A stretch of DNA of 64,000 nt from Telluria aromaticivorans (lineage in GTDB: Bacteria; Pseudomonadota; Gammaproteobacteria; Burkholderiales; Burkholderiaceae_D). Below are positions 9,386 to 17,297 of this stretch, in pieces (position 1 is the stretch's first letter; every line of letters starts with the position of its first letter). The notes under the pieces are model-generated. The model worked only from the letters and a program-made list of their open reading frames with translations, did no database searches and had not been told where the DNA came from. The position numbers and the translations under genes are program-made. The DNA lies in NCBI RefSeq assembly GCF_013003915.1, contig NZ_JABAIV010000001.1:1116001-1180000 (forward strand), read 5' to 3'.

Positions 9386-9413
9386 AAAAAAAGCCGGGCG
9401 AACCCGGCTTTTT
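9386..9413 (-). terminator. Terminator between rplI and dnaB
   Basis: The stem GCCGGG/CCCGGC with a GAA-type loop is flanked by A and T runs (AAAAAGCCGGG ... CCCGGCTTTTT) and could work on both strands. On the minus strand it ends the rpsF-priB-rpsR-rplI transcript about 30 bp after the rplI stop. Confidence 0.85.
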
Positions 9414-9444
9414 CATTTATGCAACAAGTGCTTCAAGCAATAGC

Positions 9445-9897
9445 TTAAGCAGCTTCGCCGACGACGCTGACGGTAATTTCCGACACGACGTCGGTGTGCA
9501 GGGCAACTGCAACCGGGAATTCACCGGTGGTCTTCAGCGGGCCGGTCGGCAGGCGAACCTGCGACTTCTCGACCGGGAAGCCTTGCTTGCTCAGGGCTTC
9601 GGCGATGTCGAAGTTGGTGACCGAACCGAACAGGCGGCCGTCGACGCCGGCCTTCTGGCCGATGGTGACGGTCATGCCGCTCAGCTTGTCGCCTTGCGCC
9701 TGGGCAGCAGCCAGCTTTTCGCCGGCAGCTTTTTCCAGTTCGGCGCGCTTGACTTCGAACTCGGCCACAGCGGCCTGGGTAGCACGACGTGCCATCTTTT
9801 GCGGGATCAGGAAGTTACGTGCGTAACCGTCCTTGACCTTGACGACGTCGCCCAGGTTGCCGACGTTAACAACTTTTTCCAAAAGGATAACTTGCAT
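9445..9897 (-). CDS. rplI: 50S ribosomal protein L9
   Basis: A 150-residue protein that binds 23S rRNA. The N-terminal domain has the family signature [20 protein letters not shown] (residues 11-30), followed by the long connecting helix ([18 protein letters not shown]) and the C-terminal RNA-binding domain ([12 protein letters not shown]). The ATG at 9897 is preceded by GGAGAAAAAT. It is the last gene of the rpsF operon, 36 bp after rpsR. Confidence 0.96.
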   Translation of the reverse strand: MQVILLEKVVNVGNLGDVVKVKDGYARNFLIPQKMARRATQAAVAEFEVKRAELEKAAGEKLAAAQAQGDKLSGMTVTIGQKAGVDGRLFGSVTNFDIAEALSKQGFPVEKSQVRLPTGPLKTTGEFPVAVALHTDVVSEITVSVVGEAA

Positions 9898-9933
9898 ATT
9901 TTTCTCCAGAAGTTCTGATCTGTACGACGGGGA

Positions 9934-10224
9934 TTAACCGTGGTGCAGGTCGGTGTACGGCAGCAGCGCGAGGTAGCGTGCGCGCTTGATCGCGGTGTCG
10001 ACCTGGCGCTGGTAGTGCGCCTTGGTGCCGGTCAGGCGTGCCGGCATGATCTTGCCGTTTTCCTGGACGAAGTCCTTCAGGGTGTCGACGTCTTTGTAGT
10101 CGACCTGTTCCACGTTTGCAGCGGTGAAGCGGCAGAATTTCTTGCGCTTGAACAGCGGGTTTTGCTGTTTGCGCTTCAGTTTTTCTTTGGCTTTGTTTTT
10201 GTCGAACTTTTTACCGAATGCCAT
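9934..10224 (-). CDS. rpsR: 30S ribosomal protein S18
   Basis: A 96-residue protein of the 30S platform that acts as a heterodimer with S6. The core motif [18 protein letters not shown] is followed by the family's [17 protein letters not shown] and the basic tail [13 protein letters not shown]. The N-terminal extension of about 20 Lys-rich residues is longer than in enterobacteria, as in other Burkholderiales. The start has GGAG six bases upstream. It sits between priB and rplI. Confidence 0.96.
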   Translation of the reverse strand: MAFGKKFDKNKAKEKLKRKQQNPLFKRKKFCRFTAANVEQVDYKDVDTLKDFVQENGKIMPARLTGTKAHYQRQVDTAIKRARYLALLPYTDLHHG

Positions 10225-10270
10225 TTGAGGCTCCTGTATCTATCTAAATTATGCCGTGCGGTTGGATAAC

Positions 10271-10561
10271 CTATGCGGCACTGAAATCAATGATGTGAAA
10301 CACCAGTGCTTTACTGTTGCGGTTTTTCCGTGCCAGGAACCCTGTGAACTGGTAAGCCGCGCCGAGTTCGGCGCTGGCAAACCTGCCTGAAATCTCGCCC
10401 GCGGCCAGCGCGGCGACTTCAAACTCGACCAGCCTCGCTACCCTTGCCTCTTCCTGCTGCGAACTGTGCATCAGGATGGCGCCCACGATGGGGACACCGG
10501 CCGGGGTGTAACGCAATACGTCACGCTCGGCGATGGTCGCTACGAGCTGGAGGTGGTTCAC
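10271..10561 (-). CDS. priB: Primosomal replication protein N (PriB)
   Basis: A 96-residue single OB-fold protein that binds ssDNA and stabilises PriA-dependent replication restart. NHLQLVATIAERDVLRYTPAG at the N-terminus and the tail LVFHIIDF match the PriB family. The start is a GTG at 10561; no in-frame ATG exists at a suitable position. The position between rpsF and rpsR is the classical one. Confidence 0.9.
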   Translation of the reverse strand: MNHLQLVATIAERDVLRYTPAGVPIVGAILMHSSQQEEARVARLVEFEVAALAAGEISGRFASAELGAAYQFTGFLARKNRNSKALVFHIIDFSAA

Positions 10562-10599
10562 TATTGTTCTGGGATTCCCTGGAAAAACGCGGTCAACAA

Positions 10600-10992
10600 T
10601 CAGGCAGCTGCAGCCGGGGCAGCAGCTGGTGCTGCGGCTTCAGCGCGGTGGCTCTTGGCTGCGTCTTCGCGCTGGACCGACTTCATCATCGGCGACGGTG
10701 CGGTTTCGGCCTTCTTCATCTTGACGGTCAGGTGACGCAGGACGGCATCGTTGAACTTGAATGCGGTTTCCAGCTCGACCAGGGTCTCGTTGTCGCACTC
10801 GATGTTCAGGCAGATGTAGTGGGCTTTCGGCAGCTTCTGGATCTGGTAAGCCATCTGGCGACGGCCCCAGTCTTCCACGCGATGGATGTTACCGCCGCGG
10901 CTCGTGACCGTGGCTTTGTAGCGCTCGATCATCGCCGGGACTTGCTCGCTTTGGTCCGGGTGGACGATAAAAACGATTTCATAATGACGCAT
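10600..10992 (-). CDS. rpsF: 30S ribosomal protein S6
   Basis: A 130-residue protein, partner of S18 in the 30S platform. The family core [18 protein letters not shown] and the RNA-facing segment [20 protein letters not shown] are intact. The C-terminus carries an alanine/proline tail of about 20 residues beyond the folded domain, common in this order. AAGGAG lies 6 bp before the ATG at 10992. First gene of the operon; see the leader feature upstream for likely autoregulation. Confidence 0.96.
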   Translation of the reverse strand: MRHYEIVFIVHPDQSEQVPAMIERYKATVTSRGGNIHRVEDWGRRQMAYQIQKLPKAHYICLNIECDNETLVELETAFKFNDAVLRHLTVKMKKAETAPSPMMKSVQREDAAKSHRAEAAAPAAAPAAAA

Positions 10993-11007
10993 GCATTACT
11001 CCTTAAG

Positions 11008-11037
11008 GACGTTTAAACAAATGCCCACCTCGGCGTC
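11008..11037 (-). promoter_or_regulatory. Candidate S6:S18 mRNA-binding leader
   Basis: In the rpsF 5' leader, just ahead of the ribosome-binding site, GACG (mRNA 5' side) can pair with CGUC and is followed by a CCG trinucleotide and a GGUGGGC run before a small UUU/AAA stem. Autoregulatory leaders bound by the S6:S18 dimer contain a CCG bulge in a short hairpin at this place. The match is by eye on motif and position only; I could not fold or align it. Confidence 0.4.
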
Positions 11038-11067
11038 AAGACGAGTGTGGGAAGGGAAAGCCGGACA

Positions 11068-11096
11068 TTATAGCCTGAGATTGGCCGAGTTGGAAA
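11068..11096 (-). promoter_or_regulatory. Predicted sigma-70 promoter of the rpsF operon
   Basis: A perfect -10 TATAAT (11068-11073, minus strand) lies 17 bp from a 4/6 -35 TTTCCA (11091-11096). It sits about 75 bp upstream of the rpsF ATG, which leaves room for a structured leader. Confidence 0.6.
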
Positions 11097-11217
11097 GCCG
11101 GGTGTTGTCCGCAACGCCGATGGGCCTGCCAGGCCGCGCGGTTTTTGCCACGCCCGCGAGCGCGCTGCACAATTTTTTTACACTTTTCGGGTGTTTTCCC
11201 TTGCGCAGACAGGAATA

Positions 11218-11233
11218 CTGTACAAAAATACAG
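11218..11233 (+). promoter_or_regulatory. LexA (SOS) box upstream of lexA
   Basis: CTGT-N8-ACAG with the AT-rich middle ACAAAAAT matches the classic SOS box exactly. It lies 33 bp before the lexA ATG, so lexA is almost certainly autorepressed. No second box is visible next to it. Confidence 0.9.
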
Positions 11234-11266
11234 TCTACTCACACAACGGATTGCCTTAACACACCC

Positions 11267-11899
11267 ATGCTCAAGCTCACTGCAAGGCAAGAACAGATCC
11301 TGAACCTGATAAGGGAAGCGATCGAAAACACCGGTTTCCCCCCGACCCGCGCCGAAATCGCTGCCGAACTCGGCTTCAAGTCGGCCAACGCCGCCGAAGA
11401 ACACCTGCAGGCACTGGCGCGCAAGGGGGCGATCGAGATTTCGCCCGGCACCTCGCGCGGCATCCGCCTGATCGGCGCATCCGTCGAACAGGTGCCGCTG
11501 GTGCCTGCAGCCCTGATGATGGCGCTGCCGCTGGTCGGCCGCGTCGCCGCCGGCTCGCCGATCCTGGCGCAGGAACACGTCGAAGCCACCTATAACGTCG
11601 ATGCCGCCATGTTCTCGGCCCGCCCCGACTTCCTGCTGAAGGTCAAGGGCTGGTCGATGCGCGATGCCGGCATCTGCGACGGCGACTTCCTCGCGGTGAA
11701 GAAGATCGACAGCGCCAAGAACGGCCAGATCGTCGTAGCCCGGTTGGGCGACGAAGTCACGGTCAAGCGCTACCGCAAGACCGGCAACATGGTCGAACTG
11801 CTGCCGGAGAACCCGGACTTCAAGGTGATCCAGGTGACGCCGGAAGACGAGTTTGCGCTCGAGGGGCTGGCGGTGGGGTTGATGCGTAGCTGGCATTAA
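11267..11899 (+). CDS. lexA: SOS repressor LexA
   Basis: A 210-residue dimeric repressor and self-cleaving protease. The winged helix occupies residues 1-70 ([28 protein letters not shown]). The cleavage pair A95-G96 lies in RVAAGSP, and the catalytic dyad is S130 (GWSM) with K167 (EVTVKR). The spacing agrees with E. coli LexA after an 11-residue shift. The ATG at 11267 is chosen because the family begins at MLKLTARQ and the SOS box lies just upstream; a longer upstream frame is spurious. It is transcribed divergently from rpsF. Confidence 0.95.
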   Translation: MLKLTARQEQILNLIREAIENTGFPPTRAEIAAELGFKSANAAEEHLQALARKGAIEISPGTSRGIRLIGASVEQVPLVPAALMMALPLVGRVAAGSPILAQEHVEATYNVDAAMFSARPDFLLKVKGWSMRDAGICDGDFLAVKKIDSAKNGQIVVARLGDEVTVKRYRKTGNMVELLPENPDFKVIQVTPEDEFALEGLAVGLMRSWH

Positions 11900-11944
11900 G
11901 CTGCGCAAACGCTGCACTGCTTAACTTAGGTTCCGGCCTGCGCC

Positions 11945-11988
11945 GGGAGTCATTTTCGCCAGTGGCGGGAGTCATTTTCGCCAGTGGC
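11945..11988. repeat. Two tandem 22-bp units with an internal hairpin
   Basis: The unit GGGAGTCATTTTCGCCAGTGGC occurs twice back to back (11945-11966, 11967-11988). Each copy forms the perfect 5-bp hairpin CGCCA-G-TGGCG. A degenerate third beginning (GGGAATGACGG) follows. It lies between the convergent ends of lexA and the Sel1-like gene. Confidence 0.8.
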
Positions 11989-12052
11989 GGGAATGACGGT
12001 TTTTAGCGTGGTGGCCTAAATCTCGCTTCGTAGTCGCGAACCTTAGCATGTC

Positions 12053-12092
12053 GTCCCGGCGAAGGCCGGGACAATGCCACTGGCATTGTCCC
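12053..12092. repeat. Two overlapping perfect palindromes
   Basis: The first hairpin has 8-bp arms (GTCCCGGC, loop GAAG) at 12053-12072. The second is a 25-bp palindrome with 12-bp arms and a single central C at 12068-12092, core GCCACTGGC. They share the five bases GGGAC. With the tandem units before them they fill most of the 262-bp gap 11900-12161, which holds no gene. Neither palindrome has a T run, so neither is a standard terminator. Confidence 0.75.
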
Positions 12093-12161
12093 GCCCAAGT
12101 TGGTGCCGCAACTGCTACCCTCGACCGCAGTCCCTACCTTCGTACCGCAGCCCCTACCCCA

Positions 12162-12881
12162 TCACTTCAACTTCTTCGCATCCGAAGAACTCTTCACCAT
12201 CGCATTATGCTCGGCCACATAGGTCTCGGTCGCCGTGCGCCAGGCCGCGAAATCGGCCAGCACCATCTGCGAGCCCACCTTCGCCTCCTCGGTCAGGTTC
12301 GACTGCAGCTGCGTCAGGTAGGCGGTGGACTTTTCCGTCTCGTCCTTGGTCATCAGCTTGGCGATATCCGCCGGGATGCGCTTGGTCAGCGGGGTCGACG
12401 CGTTCAGGTTGGTGACGAACTTGTTGTAGCACTCCTGCCAGCTCGTGACTGCCGCGCCGATGCGGTCGATGTCGGCGTTAATCTTCGACATCGCCGGGAT
12501 GCGCGGCGCGGTGCAGCGGAATTCGCCTGATTTCAGGTCTTCGCCGTCATAGCCCTTGATCCAGTAATCGATGTCCTTGCGGCGCTTGACGCGCTGATCC
12601 ATCAGCTCGAGCGACGCGATCGCAACCTTGTTGCCCTTGGCGGCGGATTTCTTGAATAGCGCTTCGGCCTTGGCCTCGTCCACCTGCCCGGCTTCGCCAT
12701 ACCAGTACATCTGGCCGAGGGCCTGCTGTGCCTCGGCGTTGCCGCCGTTGGCCAGCTTGGTGTACAGCTTCATGGCCTGGGCGTAGTCCTTCTTCGCGAA
12801 CAGGGCGTGGGCGTCTTCCAGCTCGCCGGCAAAGGCGCTACCGCAGAACAAGAGGGAAAGGCAGAACAGCGTGGTCTTCAT
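12162..12881 (-). CDS. Secreted Sel1/TPR-like protein of unknown function
   Basis: A 239-residue protein with a signal peptide (MKTTLFCLSLLFCGSAFA, cleavage about 18-19). One or two Sel1-like repeats follow (DAHALFAKKDYAQAMKLYTKLANGG, NAEAQQALGQMYWYGE). The C-terminal ~130 residues are helical with single cysteines in EFRCTAPRIP and WQECYNKF. Such proteins usually act as periplasmic protein-interaction scaffolds; no specific partner is suggested by the context. It lies downstream of the PLP enzyme but behind that gene's terminator, and converges on lexA. Confidence 0.75.
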   Translation of the reverse strand: MKTTLFCLSLLFCGSAFAGELEDAHALFAKKDYAQAMKLYTKLANGGNAEAQQALGQMYWYGEAGQVDEAKAEALFKKSAAKGNKVAIASLELMDQRVKRRKDIDYWIKGYDGEDLKSGEFRCTAPRIPAMSKINADIDRIGAAVTSWQECYNKFVTNLNASTPLTKRIPADIAKLMTKDETEKSTAYLTQLQSNLTEEAKVGSQMVLADFAAWRTATETYVAEHNAMVKSSSDAKKLK

Positions 12882-12951
12882 GGGCGCTTACGGAGGAGGA
12901 ATCGAATCCCCATCATAGCGGCAATCGGACTCCCTGCTCAACTGCTGAAAC

Positions 12952-12976
12952 AAAAACGGCAACCCGTGGGTTGCCG
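12952..12976 (-). terminator. Terminator after the PLP sulfhydrylase-like gene
   Basis: The stem CGGCAACCC/GGGTTGCCG (12957-12976) with a 2-base loop is followed on the minus strand by TTTTTG, about 20 bp past the stop at 12995. Confidence 0.8.
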
Positions 12977-12994
12977 TGTTCAATGCGCACTGGT

Positions 12995-14233
12995 CTACGC
13001 GTCCAGCGCCTGGCGGAAGTCGGCGAGCAAATCGTCCGTGTCCTCGATACCGACCGAGACCCGGATCAGCGACTCCGCGATGCCCATGCTGGCGCGGCGC
13101 TCGGCCCCCATCTCGAAGAAGATCGTGTGCGCCACCGGGATCACCAGGGTGCGGGTGTCGCCCAGGTTGCTGGCCGGGATGCCCAGCTGCAGGCGGTTCA
13201 GGTAGTCAAAAGGATCGATGCTGTCCACCAGCTCGAAGCTGAGCAGCGAGCCGGCCGCGCGGAACAGTTCACTCGTGATGCCGTGCTGCGGATGCGAAGC
13301 CAGGCCGGGGTAGTGCACCGCGGCGACTCGCTCGTCTGCCTCCAGCATCTGCGCCAGCGCCAGCGCATTGCTGCTGGTGCGGTCCATGCGCAGCGCCAGC
13401 GTTTCGGCGCCGACGGCGATATGGTGGGCTGCCTCCGGCCCCAGCGCAGCGCCGAAGTCGCGCAATGCTTTCGCCCGCAGCTGGGCCAGGCCTTGCGCCT
13501 GGCTTGGCTGCTTGCGGAAGTTCGGCGCGATGTGCGGATAAGCGCTCCAGTCGAACAGGCCGGTATCGGTCAGGGCGCCGCCCAGCGCATTGCCATGGCC
13601 GCCGATCGACTTGGTCAGCGAATTGACCACCAGGCCCGCGCCGACCGCCTTCGGGCGGAACAGGTAAGGCGTGGTCATGGTGTTGTCGACCACGTAGAGG
13701 ATGCCGCGCTCGCGGCACAGCTGGCCGATGCGGGCCAGGTCGGCCACCTGCGTGCGCGGGTTGGCGATGGTCTCGACGAAGACCATGCGCGTGGCCGCGG
13801 TGAGCACCGCTTCCACATTCGCTACATCGGTCGCATCGACAAAGGCGACGTCCACGCCCTGCCCCGCTACCGTCTGCCACAGGCTGTTGGTGTTCCCGAA
13901 CAGGAAGGACGAGGACACGATATGGTCGCCGGACTTCAGCAGCGCCTGGAACAGCGCGCCGATGGCGCCCATGCCGGTGGCGAAGCACAGCGTGCCGACG
14001 CCGTCTTCCATCTTGGTGACCTTGTCTTCGAGCGCGCTGACGGTCGGGTTGCCCTGGCGGCCGTAGCGAAAGCCCGGTTCCTTGCCCTGGAAGACCGAAG
14101 CCAGCTGGCGCGCATCGTTGTAGCCGAAGGCCACCGAGGTGTGCACCGGCTTGTGCAGCGAGCCCTGCTCGATGCTCTTACTGCGGTCGTTGTGCAGGAT
14201 GGTGGTGGTGAAACCGTACTTGGTATCGCTCAT
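12995..14233 (-). CDS. Cys/Met-metabolism PLP enzyme (cystathionine gamma-synthase family)
   Basis: A 412-residue PLP-dependent enzyme of the gamma-synthase/sulfhydrylase group. Visible family marks are GFRYGRQGNPTVSALE, the PLP-stacking segment VVDNTMTTPYLFRP, and the Schiff-base lysine in VVNSLTKSIGGHG. Position next to purF recalls metZ (O-succinylhomoserine sulfhydrylase) of pseudomonads. However, the N-terminus (KYGFTTTILHNDR) belongs to a separate clade that is often named only to family level, so the substrate is left open. The gene starts 24 bp after purF and is probably co-transcribed with it. Confidence 0.85.
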   Translation of the reverse strand: MSDTKYGFTTTILHNDRSKSIEQGSLHKPVHTSVAFGYNDARQLASVFQGKEPGFRYGRQGNPTVSALEDKVTKMEDGVGTLCFATGMGAIGALFQALLKSGDHIVSSSFLFGNTNSLWQTVAGQGVDVAFVDATDVANVEAVLTAATRMVFVETIANPRTQVADLARIGQLCRERGILYVVDNTMTTPYLFRPKAVGAGLVVNSLTKSIGGHGNALGGALTDTGLFDWSAYPHIAPNFRKQPSQAQGLAQLRAKALRDFGAALGPEAAHHIAVGAETLALRMDRTSSNALALAQMLEADERVAAVHYPGLASHPQHGITSELFRAAGSLLSFELVDSIDPFDYLNRLQLGIPASNLGDTRTLVIPVAHTIFFEMGAERRASMGIAESLIRVSVGIEDTDDLLADFRQALDA

Positions 14234-14257
14234 GGGAGTTCGCTTGAACCGGCAGGC

Positions 14258-15778
14258 TTATTCGGTGGCCGGGGCCTTGAGGTGCAGGTGCGTGGTGACG
14301 TCGTCCTCGTCGCGCTTCGGGTTCGGCTTGTGGCGGGCCGACTCCAGGCGATCGAGGTATTCCGGGGTCACGTCGCCGGTCACGTAAATGCCGTCGAAAC
14401 ATGAGGCCTCGAAATTCTTCAGGGCCGGATTGACATCGGAAATAGCGCGCTTCAGGGCGTCGATGTCCTGGTAGACCAGGCGGTCGGCGGTGATCTCGCG
14501 GCATACCTCTTCGGTAGTGCGGCCATGGGCGATCAGCTCGTCGCGGGTCGGCATGTCGATGCCGTACACGTTCGGGTAGAGCACCGGCGGCGCGGCCGAG
14601 GCGAAGAACACCTTGCGCGCGCCGGCTTCACGCGCCATCTGCACGATCTCGCGGCTGGTGGTGCCGCGCACGATCGAGTCGTCCACCAGCAGCACGTTCT
14701 TGTCCTTGAATTCGGAGGCGATCGCATTGAGCTTCTGGCGCACCGATTTCTTGCGCATGCCCTGGCCAGGCATGATGAAGGTGCGGCCGATGTAGCGGTT
14801 CTTGATGAAGCCTTCGCGGTACTCGATGCCGAGTTTCAGCGCCAGCTGGATCGCGGCGGGACGCGAGGAATCGGGGATCGGCATGACCACGTCGATCTCG
14901 CCGTCCGGGATCTCGGCGCGCACCTTGTCAGCCAAATACTCGCCCATGCGCAGGCGGGTCGCATACACCGAGGCGCCGTCGATCACCGAGTCCGGGCGCG
15001 CCAGGTAGACGTATTCGAAGGCGCAGGGGTTCAGCGACGGGTTTTCCGCGCACTGCTGTTCCGCCAGGTTGCCGTCGTTGTCGATGAAGACCGCTTCGCC
15101 CGGCGCGATGTCGCGCACGAAGCGGAAGCCCAGGCCCTCGAGCGCCACCGATTCGCTGGCCACCAGGTATTCGGTGCCGCCTTCGGTTTCGTTCATGCCC
15201 AGGCAGAGCGGGCGAATGCCGAAGGGGTCGCGGAAGGCCAGCATGCCGTGGCCGGCAATCTGGGCCACCACGGCGTACGCACCGCGCACCCGGCGATGCA
15301 CCGCGGCGACCGCCTTGAAGACGGCATCCTTGTCCAGGTTGTAGCCATCGGCCGCTTCCTGGATCTCGTGCGCCAGCACGTTGAGCAGCACCTCGGAATC
15401 GGAATCGGTATTGATGTGGCGGCGGTCGTTACGGAACAGTTCCTCCTTGAGCACCGCCTGGTTGGTCAGGTTGCCGTTGTGGGCAAGCGTGATGCCGAAC
15501 GGGGCGTTGACGTAGAAAGGCTGCGCTTCTTCCTCGCTCGAGGAGCCGGCGGTCGGATAGCGGCAGTGGCCGATACCGGTATTGCCTTGGAGCGAGCGCA
15601 TGTTGCGGGTACGGAACACGTCACGGACGAGGCCATTGGCCTTGTACATCGAGAACATGCTGCTGTGATTGGTCGCAATGCCCGCAGCGTCCTGGCCGCG
15701 GTGCTGCAAGAGCAGCAACGCGTCATACAAGAGCTGGTTGACGGGATTGTGCGAGACGACGCCGACGATGCCACACAT
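14258..15778 (-). CDS. purF: Amidophosphoribosyltransferase
   Basis: A 506-residue enzyme for the first step of purine synthesis (PRPP + glutamine to phosphoribosylamine). The N-terminal nucleophile Cys2 (MCGIVGVV) is exposed after removal of Met. The glutaminase domain has [17 protein letters not shown] and LAHNGNLTN. The C-terminal phosphoribosyltransferase carries the PRPP loop [14 protein letters not shown] and [13 protein letters not shown] signatures ([13 protein letters not shown]). It follows cvpA by about 54 bp, the standard cvpA-purF pair. Confidence 0.95.
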   Translation of the reverse strand: MCGIVGVVSHNPVNQLLYDALLLLQHRGQDAAGIATNHSSMFSMYKANGLVRDVFRTRNMRSLQGNTGIGHCRYPTAGSSSEEEAQPFYVNAPFGITLAHNGNLTNQAVLKEELFRNDRRHINTDSDSEVLLNVLAHEIQEAADGYNLDKDAVFKAVAAVHRRVRGAYAVVAQIAGHGMLAFRDPFGIRPLCLGMNETEGGTEYLVASESVALEGLGFRFVRDIAPGEAVFIDNDGNLAEQQCAENPSLNPCAFEYVYLARPDSVIDGASVYATRLRMGEYLADKVRAEIPDGEIDVVMPIPDSSRPAAIQLALKLGIEYREGFIKNRYIGRTFIMPGQGMRKKSVRQKLNAIASEFKDKNVLLVDDSIVRGTTSREIVQMAREAGARKVFFASAAPPVLYPNVYGIDMPTRDELIAHGRTTEEVCREITADRLVYQDIDALKRAISDVNPALKNFEASCFDGIYVTGDVTPEYLDRLESARHKPNPKRDEDDVTTHLHLKAPATE

Positions 15779-15832
15779 GGTGCGCTCCTAAAACTGGACT
15801 GCTTGATTACAAAAAAAGTTCAATACCTTGGT

Positions 15833-16321
15833 TCAATATCTCACGTGCTGCGCAAGCGCTGCAGGCAGGAAAGGCTTGACCGTGCGCGCCCCGGTTTCCG
15901 CCATAGGCGAGAGCAGCGCATTTTTCCAGAAATCCTGTTGCGGGATGGAAGTCATCCCACACAATATGACGGCGGCAAGCACGATTACAATGCCGCGCCC
16001 CAATCCAAACAATCCTCCCAGGCCCCGGTCAGCCAGGCTCAGCCCACTGGCCGTGATGAGGGCGCCGATCGCCAGCGACAGCAAGCCCATCAAGATGCGC
16101 ACGCCGAGGAAGAGGATCACGAAGGCCGCGATCAGGCGTGCCGTCTCGCCGGGAACCAGGTCGGGCAGCATGGGCGCCAGCTTGGCGCCGTACATGTTGG
16201 CCACCACGAAGGCGACCACCCAGCCCAGCAGCGACAGGATCTCTTTCACCAGGCCGCGCAGGGTGGAAATGATGACCGATGAAATCAGGACGAACAGGAC
16301 CAGGTAATCGAAAATCGTCAC
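15833..16321 (-). CDS. cvpA: CvpA family membrane protein
   Basis: A 162-residue inner-membrane protein with four predicted helices (FDYLVLFVLISSVIIS, EILSLLGWVVAFVVANMYG, LIAAFVILFLGVRILMGLL, GLGRGIVIVLAAVIL). The family is required for colicin V production in E. coli and sits upstream of purF in most proteobacteria; its biochemical role is unsettled. The start is a GTG at 16321; no ATG is available ahead of TIFDYL. It lies between the SPOR gene and purF. Confidence 0.9.
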   Translation of the reverse strand: MTIFDYLVLFVLISSVIISTLRGLVKEILSLLGWVVAFVVANMYGAKLAPMLPDLVPGETARLIAAFVILFLGVRILMGLLSLAIGALITASGLSLADRGLGGLFGLGRGIVIVLAAVILCGMTSIPQQDFWKNALLSPMAETGARTVKPFLPAALAQHVRY

Positions 16322-16352
16322 GCCGCGCTGCCCTGCTTCACACTGCCCTGCA

Positions 16353-17285
16353 TCAGAGCGGAACCATCTTTCCCGACAGGCCGATGCCCATCAGCTTCGA
16401 ACGGACCTTGTCCGCTTCTTCCTTGGCGAACGGCCCTACCCGCACGCGGATCAGGTCACCTGACTTTTCGGTGAACGAGGAGACGCCGGCGGCGCGCAGG
16501 CGGCCCTGCAGCTCGTTGACCTTTTCCGGGGTCGTCAGCGCGGCGACCTGCACCACGTATTTCTGCGAAGGGCCTTCAGCCTTCACAGCCGGCTTGTCTT
16601 CGAGGATGGCGATCGCGCGGGCGGCGTCGTCCTTGGTCTTCGGTTTCACGTCGAGCGGCTTCGCGGCTGGCTCGGCTTTCTTCAGCGCGAGGTCGGCGGC
16701 CTTCGGATGCACGGTATCGATGACGGCAGGCCGCTCGGGAATCCGCTTCGGTTCAGGTTTGACCGGTTCAGGCTTAGGCTCCAGCTTGGGCTCGAGCTTC
16801 GCTACCGGCGCGGGGTCGGTGCGGCCGGTCTCGATGGTGCGCATCGGCGGCGGGTCGGATGGCGGGACCGCAATGCCGGCGCCTGCTGCGCCAGGCTGGG
16901 CGCCCACATCGACCGGCTCGACGATTTCCTCGCCGCTGTCGACGGTCGCTGCTGCCGGCACCGGCAGGGGCGCCGCTTTTTCCTTGTCCGGGATGTTGAT
17001 GGCGATGTCGGTGCCGAGCGGCTTGGGCTCGGAATCGAGCAGCATCGGCAGCCCGACTGCCGCGGCCAGCGCCAGTGCGATCGCGCCGACCAGGCGGCGG
17101 CGTGCGCGTTTTTTCTCGGGAAGGACAGGATCCGGGCCGCGGCTGCGGCGCGCGCCTTCACCGGCGTGCGTCGCGCGCTTGGCGCGGGCGCGTTCGCCAT
17201 AGGCGGCATCGTCATCCTTGACGAAGTGGCCGCTGTCGCGGACCGTGTCTTGCTTGTTTTTGCTGCCGAACGAGAACAAGCCCAT
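16353..17285 (-). CDS. SPOR-domain (DedD-like) cell-division protein
   Basis: A 310-residue single-pass inner-membrane protein. A charged cytoplasmic tail (1-63) precedes one membrane helix (about 64-83). A long Pro/Lys/Glu-rich periplasmic linker follows, and a C-terminal SPOR domain (about 240-310: YVVQVAALTTPEKVNELQGRL ... IRVRVGPFAKEEADKV) should bind denuded septal glycans. This layout and the position between folC and cvpA match DedD. The linker has repeated K-P-E-P units that are low in complexity. Confidence 0.88.
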   Translation of the reverse strand: MGLFSFGSKNKQDTVRDSGHFVKDDDAAYGERARAKRATHAGEGARRSRGPDPVLPEKKRARRRLVGAIALALAAAVGLPMLLDSEPKPLGTDIAINIPDKEKAAPLPVPAAATVDSGEEIVEPVDVGAQPGAAGAGIAVPPSDPPPMRTIETGRTDPAPVAKLEPKLEPKPEPVKPEPKRIPERPAVIDTVHPKAADLALKKAEPAAKPLDVKPKTKDDAARAIAILEDKPAVKAEGPSQKYVVQVAALTTPEKVNELQGRLRAAGVSSFTEKSGDLIRVRVGPFAKEEADKVRSKLMGIGLSGKMVPL

Positions 17286-17297
17286 GCGTTTCAGATA

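Noticed and set aside
12995..14233. Naming the PLP enzyme metZ from its position by purF
   Set aside because: Its N-terminus belongs to a different gamma-synthase clade, so the O-succinylhomoserine specificity is not supported by sequence.
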